Assembly: GCA_022478985.1 (NCBI GenBank)
Contig: JAKSZP010009561.1
Coordinates: 1-64,000 of the forward strand
DNA from: Massospora cicadina
Taxonomy: Eukaryota > Entomophthoromycota > Entomophthoromycetes > Entomophthorales > Entomophthoraceae
Length of the DNA: 64,000 bases
Direction of reading: 5' to 3'
In this document: positions 55,990 to 64,000 of the stretch, piece after piece
How positions within the stretch are numbered: the first letter of the stretch is position 1
Layout of the letters: the number at the start of each line of letters is the position of its first letter
The notes under the pieces: model-generated
What the model was told of the DNA's origin: nothing
What the model saw: the letters and a program-made list of their open reading frames with translations, nothing else
Databases searched by the model: none
Position numbers and translations under genes: made by a program

Positions 55990-56465
55990 TGTCAGGAAGT
56001 TGATATGAATGGATGATATGCTACCCATACTGACAGATTGGAGGGGGAATCAAGACGAGTATTGAGATTTATGAAAGAGGTATATGAATTACAATCAATC
56101 AAAATGATGACCATTCAGTGTATTGATAGTATTTATGCCGAGATTCAATACAAACAAGAGTTTCTAGAAAATGAAAGATGAATTGAAAACTACCAAGTTG
56201 AGGATGCATCCAGCTTGGGAAACTGAGATATAAAGAGTCACACAGAGGATTGAAGGGGGATCTTTTTCGTGTTGTTCAGTAATTTCAGATAAGTCTGTGA
56301 TTTATATTAATAAAGGTCGAAATAAGGGACCATAGCTCATATATAAGTTTATTGAGTTTATTAGTAGAGTTGGCGATCTTCATATCATCCGATTTGGTTG
56401 CTCAGTGTCTAATACCCTGTGTAAACCAACTTGGCGTTATCAAGCCTATACGCTGAGAATTAACA
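55990..56465 (+). repeat. Gyp-C 3' LTR
   Basis: 476 bp, TGTCAGGAAG...ATTAACA, the partner of 49129-49604. The GGGAG duplication follows at once. Confidence 0.95.
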
Positions 56466-56470
56466 GGGAG

Positions 56471-57343
56471 CATCCCCAGTTTCCACATGATGTAGCACTC
56501 ACTCATTTTTCTAATGCTATAAGTAGAGACTGAGAAGAGGTTGGAATACTACTCCAATAGGTCCTAAACTTCTCTTTATTGTTCAGTGATTTCCTTTCTG
56601 ATAATGGCGTTGACCAGAGACACTGAAGAGGGCGTCTATGATTCAAAATCCATTAGGTTCAAAAAATATGGACAGTATTGTCAGCTTCCACTGGTAGAAG
56701 GCGGACATATGCGGTGGGACTATTTGGACTTACAACCCTAGGCTTGTCATTAAGGTTAGCAAACAACGCTGATATAATCGGCGTAAAAGGATTGAGAATC
56801 CCCAGACAAGTCAGGACCTCTTTGACTGACAGGTTATCTTGGCCTCTAATTTTCAGCAAATATCTGGAGGGCTGTTGGCATGAACCCATATATTGACAAT
56901 AACCTGAGACTTTGGAAGTATACAGGTCGTCATTGCAGATAAATTGCCATGCCTTCAAAACCATCAACTTCAGGTGAGGGCAACTGGACTTTAGAGACCC
57001 TGATGTGATACTAGGGCTGATCAATCCAACTCTCAATCTCTAACAGGCAAGCTTGTGCCTTGACCTCTATTTGAGAGTTACAGGAGGTTTCAAAAACTAA
57101 AGGACCCAGTGACCCAATAGGGATATGAACCCCTCATTGTAGTGTACCACTGCTGAGTAGTCTCGGAGGAATTGAGTCCCAAGAAAAAAAATTTATAACT
57201 TGGGTTGTCTAGCACTATAGGAGGGGTGGCTACTGAAAGCTTCTAGAATCAAATTGGTAGAGAAGAATAGGCCCCTATGTATCATGTACATTATGGTCCC
57301 GCTGTGCCATACTCCATATATTGTGACAAGTCTGGTTGGTCTT
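56471..57343 (-). pseudogene. Gyp-B pre-RT linker and protease end
   Basis: The open part 57036-56659 encodes the linker between protease and RT (CPHLKLMVLKAWQFI, GQDNLSVKEVLTCLGI). Nearer to Gyp-C, REV, then DLLE, then YSNLFS (about 56580-56530, with stops between) is the usual helix before RT. From 57343 down to 57040 the protease end is readable only in pieces (NIWSMAQRDHN, YNEG). Confidence 0.55.
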
Positions 57344-57361
57344 AATACGCTTCATCAATTT
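57344..57361 (+). repeat. Left target-site duplication of L1-b
   Basis: AATACGCTTCATCAATTT, repeated without a mismatch at 62639-62656. The LINE starts at 57362. Confidence 0.9.
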
Positions 57362-57452
57362 ACTTTTCTTTCTCGTTGCAAACACTTTTGCAACCCATTC
57401 AATTAGACTAAATCCAGTTTGATAATCTCATAGAGGGGATTAGTCTGCGCCC

Positions 57453-58868
57453 ATGTCTGGGAGCAGTTGGGCAAGCAAAGCAAGAGGAGCAGGCGGAAGG
57501 CCCGCAGCCTCTAACGTTTGAAAACGCCCCGGAGAATCCGGCGGAATAGAAAAAAATTTAAAAAAACAGGCAGTCACAATTTCCCCGGAGATACTCACAT
57601 GGCAAGCACGATGCAACCAGTACATCAATACGCCACATTCCCAGCCACTTTTGTCGGTGGAATTTGGAGTCCATGTGTATCTGGACATCCAAAAAATGGC
57701 CCTATGGGAAAAATTTTGTGAAGATGTACACAAAATTTTCCTGACCGCGGTGTACGTTGCACCTCACTCCATGTCACGCAGTTGGCTGGACCTAGGTTTT
57801 GAAAGCAAAATAGCAGCAGATGAGGCTGCTTTGGTGCGCGTAGGGGTCGACCTCCCCGAAGGGCAATGGGTCGTCAAAACTAAACGCACCAGATGGACAA
57901 AATCGAACCAAATTTTCCTCACGTTTGACTTTTTGCCTACTACGGTAAAACGTGACATTTTGGAGCAACACCTGAAAGATGGTCTCGCCATATATGGCGA
58001 AATACAATCTTTCAAAATGCAACGTTTCACGCTGATGCCACACCTGTGCACCGGCAAAGCCATCGCAGTTCTGACCCCATCTGAGGAGATTGCGAAGGAC
58101 CTAACCCAGATCCCGCACTCCACCTTTATTGACATTGCAGGGCACACCACCCACCCATTCCGGGTAACTGTGGACAGCGCGCCCCCATTTGCACCCACTG
58201 TGACACGTTTGGCCATAAGGCACACGTGTGCCCCATTAAAGAGGGCATTACATTCCAAGAGCACCCCTCGGCGGCCATGGCCAGCGGAGAGGCGCACTAT
58301 GAACCAACTGCAAGCACCAAAGAGGCCTTCCCGTGGGGAGCACAAGGCTGCTACTTATTGGTAAAGCCCATCTCCCCGCAGGAGCAGAAGAAGGCCAAGC
58401 AGGCCCATAGGACTGCGGCCAAGGAAGCGGCCAAGGTCACCACCACCATCCCACACTCACAATGCCAGGAGGACATGGAGACCTTCGCAGTGGAAGCAAC
58501 TCGGGAATCCATCACCCAATCAGATTAGGAGGCCCAAGCCAAACGGGCCACTCAATCCAAGGATCTGATGGGAGATTCAATCTCACCCAATCGCTGCACC
58601 CAAGCCCCGGTTGAAACTGACTTGGGACCTATCCCAACCAAAAAAAAATTTTTTTGCCCCACTCGACGGTGCACCAAACTTATCTGCACCATAAAAAATT
58701 TGTCCGACGTCGGGAAAACAAAAAGCGAAGGCCAAAGCCAATGCGACTCTTTCCGCAAAAATTAACAAAAACCCCGATAGTGTTGCTGCTTATACCCGCG
58801 CTGCTGTGAAAGCCCATGGGGACCTGGAAGAGGCTGGTGGGCCAGGGGGCCCACCCCCTCGCACCTAA
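57453..58868 (+). pseudogene. L1-b ORF1 protein
   Basis: Same start as L1-a (MSGSSWASKARG). A TGA at 57519 is shared with L1-a. Codon 57609-57611 is CGA where L1-a has TGA. The open part 57651-58192 has LPEGQWVVKTK, FLTFDFLPTTVKRDI and MQRFTLMPHLCTGKAIAV. One C is missing from the C run near 58185 (five C against six in L1-a), which shifts the frame just before the zinc knuckle. The rest continues in another frame (58226-58528), with a TAG at 58526. The ORF1 stop TAA is at 58866. Confidence 0.85.
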
Positions 58869-58874
58869 GGTGCA

Positions 58875-61800
58875 ATGGGGGAAACCTTCACTCTAGGGAC
58901 GCTGAATATTGCCAGACTCAAGGCCTCCCCATCCTGGGCTAGGAAACTGAGTTTTTTACAAAATAATTTACCTGTGGATATCCTGGCTATCCAGGAAACC
59001 CACTGTCCATGAGGTTCCGAGGATGCTTGGAAAACAATGCTCCTACTATCCCTATCCTTTTGGTCAAAGCACTGTGGGGTGCTAATTCAGAAAAACAATT
59101 TTTTCAAATTTACATCTTCAGAAACATTCCTAAATGACTGAGTGCTCGTTGTCACCTTCTCTTGGGCTGATGTTGCACACACAATTGTCAACATTTACGC
59201 CCCAAACGGTGCACAAGAGCCTCAGGAATTTTTCTCATTGGTCAAATCCCTCCCGCTACCCCCCAATTCTTTCCTAATTGGTGACATGAACTGTTGGCTA
59301 ACCTCACCAATGGACCAGTGGCCACCCTCACCCCATGCCCCACAGGGTCACATAGAACTACGCGTTCTAAAAGCCACCCTTGGGTTAATGGATGCGCTGC
59401 CACGACAGGCCCCACTGCTCAAAAACATGACGCATCCCCACATCCACAACAGCCAATTAAGGTCCATGACCCGCATTGACCTTATTCTAGCGCCGGCGAA
59501 ATTCCAACCCCACATCTCCCACTCCAAAACAACGAAAATGGAATTCTCCGACCACCGACTGGTCTTGATAACATACCACTTACCTGTCACAGTTGCAAAG
59601 GCCCCACATTGGTGCAAAATCTGCCCCCCAGAGCTTGCGTCACCAGGATTTTCCATGTGGGTGGAAGAGGCAACTTTGGCAAAATCGTTTGTTGCACCAT
59701 TTTGCGCGGACCCCATTTCCACATGGGCAACTTTCAAAAAAGACACCATCCGCCACTATCGCCATCTCTCATCCAGACACTCACGAGCCACATTGGCGGT
59801 TATATCGCGTGCGCTGGCGGAATTGGCCCACTTGGAGTCCAACATTCCAGCCTCAGGATATAGCCCTGCATAGGGCCAGAAGTGGGCGGAGGCAGCAGCA
59901 CACCTCAACGCACTTGAAAGGCAACACAAACATCGGGTTTGTGTCCAATACAGGGCCACATGCATCACTAAAGGCGACAAGTGCACTGCATACTTCTTCA
60001 AAAAATTTTTGCACCACGCCAGAGCGTGGCCTGCACACAGGTGCGAAGATCGGATAATTCTATCGTGGACACACTGGCCAAAGTGGCAATCAAAACGCAA
60101 AGATATTACTCCAAGTTATACTGAGCCAAACCAATTCAGCCGGCTGAAATGGCAGAATTTCTTGACAGAGCTCATATCCGCACCATTTTCTGATACCCAG
60201 AAATAATGAATTTAATTACTCTGAATGAATTATGGACTACCATTCACGGTGCGCCAAACTGAAAATGCCCAGGCCCAGATGGCATTCCATATGAGTTCTA
60301 CAAAAAATATTTTAAATACATATCCCTATTGCTGCTAGCCTCACTCAACCAAAGCCTGTTGGAAATGCGCCTCCTACCAGGAGGACATGAGGCTTTTACA
60401 GTCACACTCTTTAAGAAAGGGGATAGGCTAGACTTAGCCAACTGGCGCCCCATTTCTCTAACAAACACAGACACCAAAATTTTAACAAAAATCATGGCTA
60501 ACCATTTAGGGACTGTAGCATCTGCCACCATCTCTCCAGAACAATTCAGTTTCATCCCCAGAAGGTCGATTTGGGATAACGTGCACTCTGTGGCTAATGT
60601 GTGTCAGTCCACAGCCTCTGGGGCACTTGTATTCTTGGACCAACAAAAGGCCTATGATAGAGTAAACTGGGAATACCTTAGGGCCTGCCTCCAACAATTC
60701 CGCCTACCTCCCCGCTTCATTAACTGGGTGATGCTGCTCACGGAATCTGCAACAATGGCTGTGCGTGGCCCAGGTTTCCTAACGGATGTAGTCCATCCTC
60801 AAAGGGGCCTGAGACAAGGGGACCCCCTGAGCCCACTCTTATACAACTTCAGCCTTGACCCACTACTGCGAAATGTGAATGCCCAACTCACTGGGGTCCA
60901 TGTGCCAGGCCAAACCCCAGTCAAGATGATGGCATTTGCAGATGATTGCGTGGTGGGGGTGTCTAATAATAAAGATGCACGCGCGCTTGAAGCCCTCATC
61001 CAGGAATATTCCCGGGTAAGCAACGCGGCACTGAACGCCTCCAAAACCGAAATCATCCTCCTTGGTCGGTTTCAGAACTGCTGGGCCCCAGCAAGTAGTT
61101 CCCAACCCAGCCCAGCTGCTCGCCCAAGTCCACGCCTTACTAACTCAAAACACACCGCTCCACTGGTGCTCCCCTTTGTGCCGCGACCTACCATAGGACC
61201 GGTACGCCATCTGGGCGTGTGGTTGGAGGCAGGAGGATACGCGTCAGCAGTAATGGAGGGCCATATACTGGACAACGTGACGAAGCGAATCGCCTCTCTC
61301 AGAGCCCACCCTACTACCCTCACTGGCAGGGTTGTTCTTGCCAACTCTATGCTCCTATCCAAAGTCTGGTTTGGAGCCCACGCCATCCCCTTCTCCCCAA
61401 GCTTCTTCAAATCCCTGTATGCTTTGCTACAAGGTTGGCTTTGGTCAGGCCGCCCTCCACCAGTACGGCTAGAGGTTATGTTTGGCCCTCATCATCATGG
61501 TGGCATGGGCCTACTTGACTTCAAAGCCCATGCCGCCAAGATCCTAGGCACCTGGATTGCGGCTGTCACTGCTCCTACACTCCCATCCCAACACTGGTCC
61601 TGCGCGGCCCACTCCAACTTCTCCTGAGCCTTGGGCCTCAACAACCCATCAAACCCCCACTCCCTGATGAAATACCTTGCATCACACACATCAGCCACAG
61701 GTCCTCATGGGACAAAAACCCACTACAAACTAATTTACTCTCCATGCGAAGCGCAGAGTGGAGAATTCGTATTAGTGGACATACAACAAAGAGGCCGCCC

Positions 61801-62500
61801 CTCTCCTCAGTTCACACAAGAGGTACAGGGGCTACCCATCCATGATGGCGTGATCCCCATTCGACCCCAAGTCCTATCCAGGGTGGACTACCTGGACATG
61901 ATGGACATCCCTTATTCCACTGAGACCCAAAAGACTATCTGGAAATACGCACACCATCCTCTGTTGCAGCCTCAAGTCCATTCCCATATGTGGCGCTGCC
62001 TGAGGCGGGTGTATCGTACAGCTGAGCGCTCAAATGCTTTACACTCATCCTGTGTCGTGTGTGGCCAGTATGGAACGCTGTTTCACCTCCTGGAGAAGTG
62101 CCCCACCTCTAAAGTAATATGGCGCGAAGTCCAACGTCTGCTAGGCCAGGATTAAACACATCCCTTCAGTCTGTCAAGAGATATGTTTGCTTCATCAATG
62201 GCCTCCTCCCTCCCACCCTCCCTTCGTGCTCTGGTGGTTGCAATCGCCATGTGGACTATTCACACGATTGTCTTGGATGCCATCGCCGGATCCATCCCCA
62301 CCCTCCCTGAAGCTGTCCACAGATTCTGGTCTCATTTGGTGGATCACTTTCAAGCGTGGATGTTTGGATATCTCCCACCACGTCGCCGGCAGCTGGTCTC
62401 CTCCTGGTTCCCAGTCTGGTTCATCAAATCAGACCCCTTCCTCCACACGTTCTCAATAGTGGCTACGCCCCCTACACACGTTCCCTCCCCCTTCCCATAA
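58875..62500 (+). pseudogene. L1-b ORF2 (endonuclease, RT, zinc finger)
   Basis: Starts MGETFTLGTLNIARLK at 58875, six bases after the ORF1 stop. The endonuclease shows LAIQETHCP, NIYAPNG, LIGDMNCWL (58950-59295) and MTRIDLILAPAKFQ with FSDHRLV (59465-59565). A missing A in an A run near 60005 shifts the frame. RT lies in the open part 60329-61627: NWRPISLTNTD, LDQQKAYDRVNWEYL, RQGDPLSPLLYN and MAFADDC, all intact. The zinc finger CVVCGQYGTLFHLLEKC is at about 62055-62105. Stops shared with L1-a: 59010, 60122, 60260 and 61625. A private TAA is at 62153. Confidence 0.9.
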
Positions 62501-62621
62501 GTGGCATTCCCGCTGGCAACAAGAGATAGCATCACTTCTCTGGGGTGCCTCACCTGGTACTGAGTTTTGTCTCGTCTGAGTCATATTCGGAAGTGTCCGT
62601 CCCATGGTCGGCCTTCCCCGC

Positions 62622-62640
62622 AATAAATTTAAAATTTAAA
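62622..62640 (+). terminator. L1-b polyadenylation signal and tail
   Basis: AATAAA at 62622, then ATTTAAA units to the target duplication. It is shorter than in L1-a, as expected of a variable tail. Confidence 0.7.
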
Positions 62641-62656
62641 TACGCTTCATCAATTT
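62639..62656 (+). repeat. Right target-site duplication of L1-b
   Basis: AATACGCTTCATCAATTT, identical to 57344-57361. Its first two A overlap the tail. Confidence 0.9.
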
Positions 62657-62760
62657 TGACAAGATAACATTCACAGGGGAGCTGCTATTAACTATGGCAA
62701 TAACTAACATATTATGGACTTGACAAGCAATGAAGATGACCAAGCTTCCAAACTGTAGAA
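62657..62760 (-). pseudogene. Gyp-B protease active-site part
   Basis: The minus strand reads AIVNSSSPVNVILSKLMKRI, the counterpart of IVDSGAPVNIVSTKL. The catalytic Asp has become Asn and the Gly and Ala have become Ser, so it is inactive. The frame continues beyond L1-b at 57343. Confidence 0.65.
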
Positions 62761-62899
62761 GTATTGTGAGAAACTTGGGAGAGTCATTGGAAGAAGAGGA
62801 ATCAGTATTAATTTATTTATTATTGATAGGTACCATAACCCCTTCTTTGGATATGCCAGACTTAGGTTTGTTAGAGGTCAATGAGGTAGCTAGAGGCTA

Positions 62900-64000
62900 A
62901 TAGGGATGTCATTATTTGCGCCTCGTCCTTCATGTTGATAGCCCTTTTCCAGCCTTCTCCGCAAAGTTGCTTCCAGCATGCCTTGGCGTTGTGTCAAAAA
63001 CCATTGCAATAAGTGCATTGGGGTAGAACTCTTCTTAGTTTCAACAACATGGACCTGAGGGTGATTAGAAGGAGCTAAAGAGGTGGCCTTGGGATGCAAA
63101 GTTGTCGCAGGGAACTCATTAAGCGCTACCTTAATTTCCTGAATGAAGTAAACAAACTCTTTTGATCAATCAAATGAAGTCAGACCTTAGGATAAGAGCC
63201 TAACGTGGAGATCACAGCAGTAATGGCATTGTCTAAGGTCATACGATTTGTAGTAACCAAAGGTTGTGCCTAGGCATAAAAGCAGCTGAGGAATTCCACA
63301 GGACTCTCCCCTTTGTTCATAAAGATACCCATATAGGCCTTTTTCTAGCTGGCCAAGGTCTGATTACTGCCAAATTCCTGTATTAGGGCCATTTAAACTT
63401 GCTTCCAGGTGCTGCATCCTTTCAGGGGGAGTCATGATTCCCCAAGACATTCTGTTAAGGCAGAAGTGGATGTGTTTTACCTTCTGCCAGTCAGTGACTT
63501 CTTCCATGGAATTCTCATAGGCATGCAATAAGGAGGTAATACTTTCATGACCAGGTATGAATTTTTTTATAACTAGGTTTAAAATTAGTTATAAGAGGAG
63601 TGGAGAGGGTATTAACACCCAGGATTGGTGCAGGCTCAAAAACCTCAGCTTCTGCATAGTTGTGGGTGGCCTGTTGGTCCAATAGTTGTCTCAAACCCTC
63701 AAGGTCCTCTTAAATGTCATCCTAGTTCTGGTTGAGAGAAGTTAAAAGGCCTTGTGGGCAACCTTCCCTTTTAGCGCTTGTATATCAGCTTGTTGTAGAA
63801 GAAGCTGAATGTTAAGGCTATTAAAGTGAGTCTTAAACCCACGACAGGTTTGTTCAAAATGGGCTAGATGACTATTGGTAAGATTATTAAAGCGGTGAGA
63901 TTATTCATCTATCCAACAGTGCTTTGATCGACATTTGTGGATCAAAGGGAACTCCATCAACTCAAAGTTTACATCCTTGGGATACACTTAAGATCTGATT
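62900..64000 (-). pseudogene. Gyp-B Gag (partial)
   Basis: A zinc knuckle CTYCNGF, stop, HNAKAC (CX2CX4HX4C spacing) lies near 63015-62974 with a TGA inside it. Upstream (63480 to 63180) the minus strand gives WKKAYMGIFMNKGESPVEF and DNAITAVISTLGSYPK in changing frames, which fit a capsid region. The open frame 63099-62890 is mostly out of the Gag frame. The Gag start and LTR lie beyond the window. Confidence 0.65.

Larger units (their letters stand above)
49129..56465 (+). mobile_element. Gyp-C: complete Ty3/gypsy element with 476-bp LTRs
   Basis: LTRs 49129-49604 and 55990-56465 are both 476 bp, TGT...ACA. Flanks are GGGAG on both sides (49124-49128 and 56466-56470), a perfect five-base target duplication. 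The order inside is primer site, Gag, protease, RT, RNase H, integrase and polypurine tract. No chromodomain is seen. Coding frames are broken by stops, mostly TGA, and the RT active site is altered. It is inserted against the direction of Gyp-B, just before the RT domain of that element. Confidence 0.95.
57362..62640 (+). mobile_element. L1-b: full-length LINE copy in Gyp-B protease
   Basis: 5279 bp, collinear with L1-a (5.29 kb), from ACTTTTCTTTCTCG to an AAATTTAAAATTTAAA tail. It is bounded by a perfect 18-bp duplication, so it is younger or better kept than L1-a, whose duplication has two changes. Its insertion point lies shortly after the protease active-site motif of Gyp-B. Coding frames are broken at different indels from L1-a, but share five TGA stops with it. 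Confidence 0.95.
46579..64000 (-). mobile_element. Gyp-B: Ty3/gypsy element interrupted by Gyp-C and L1-b
   Basis: Minus-strand order: Gag (64000 to 62900), protease (62720 to 57040, split by L1-b), RT (57036 to 48330, split by Gyp-C), RNase H and integrase. Each domain continues across its insertion at the exact target duplication. The upstream LTR is beyond the window and the downstream LTR was not found. All frames are broken. Confidence 0.8.

Noticed and set aside
49129..56465. Gyp-C as an endogenous retrovirus with envelope
   Set aside because: After integrase only about 50 bases remain before the polypurine tract, so there is no room for an envelope gene.
8484..61627. TGA read as a sense codon (altered genetic code)
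   Set aside because: Shared TGAs look suggestive, but CGA stands at matching sites in the sister copy, TGG is used normally for Trp, and TAA and TAG stops are also scattered in the same frames. Simple decay explains it better.

Overview
The window is eukaryotic DNA made almost entirely of dead retrotransposons. I find no host gene, tRNA, rRNA, CRISPR array or bacterial feature. Two Ty3/gypsy elements carry chromodomains, and a LINE family encodes an RRM/zinc-knuckle ORF1 and an endonuclease-RT ORF2. Insertions into insertions are the rule. This suits a large, repeat-bloated and probably fungal genome (perhaps a filamentous basidiomycete), but the sequence does not let me name the species. Many stops look like CGA to TGA changes, as expected if CpG cytosines are methylated or otherwise deaminated.  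LAYOUT. (1) 1-5976, minus strand: Gyp-A, a Ty3/gypsy element cut by the window edge (integrase, RNase H, RT, protease, Gag, primer site, then the upstream LTR). (2) About 6410-18855, plus strand: L1-old, an old LINE split by a solo LTR (8115-14355). That LTR is itself split by a younger full-length LINE, L1-a (8391-13680). A second insertion of about 0.94 kb lies at 16447-17384. (3) About 18930-19570 and 44330-44720, plus strand: R1, the RT/RNase H and integrase pieces of an older gypsy element, apparently pushed apart by everything between them. (4) 20118-43705, plus strand: Chr-1, a chromovirus. Its 5' LTR holds a solo LTR (20239-27476) containing a complete element of the same LTR family, Chr-2 (20638-26718). 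Its interior holds two ORF1-only half-LINEs on the minus strand, X1 (29348-31256) and X2 (33661-35493). Its 3' LTR holds TRG (37272-43648, minus), a Gag-only LTR element that holds a third half-LINE, X3. (5) 45901-46240, minus: an integrase relic, R2. (6) About 46579-64000, minus: Gyp-B, a gypsy element cut by Gyp-C (49129-56465, plus, 476-bp LTRs, perfect 5-bp target duplication) and by L1-b (57362-62640, plus, 18-bp target duplication).  HOW THE PARTS RELATE. Removing the insertions in order restores uninterrupted LTRs, protease, RT and integrase frames, so the nesting order is well supported. Gyp-A, Gyp-C and TRG share a primer-binding site, and Gyp-C and TRG share LTR-edge signals, so TRG was probably moved by an autonomous gypsy relative. 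The X elements share ORF1 architecture and terminal motifs with the LINE family and were probably moved by its RT. No element in the window has an intact coding set. The most unusual items are the X half-LINE family, the Gag-only TRG element, and a hydrophobic reading frame carried inside the Chr-2 LTRs.
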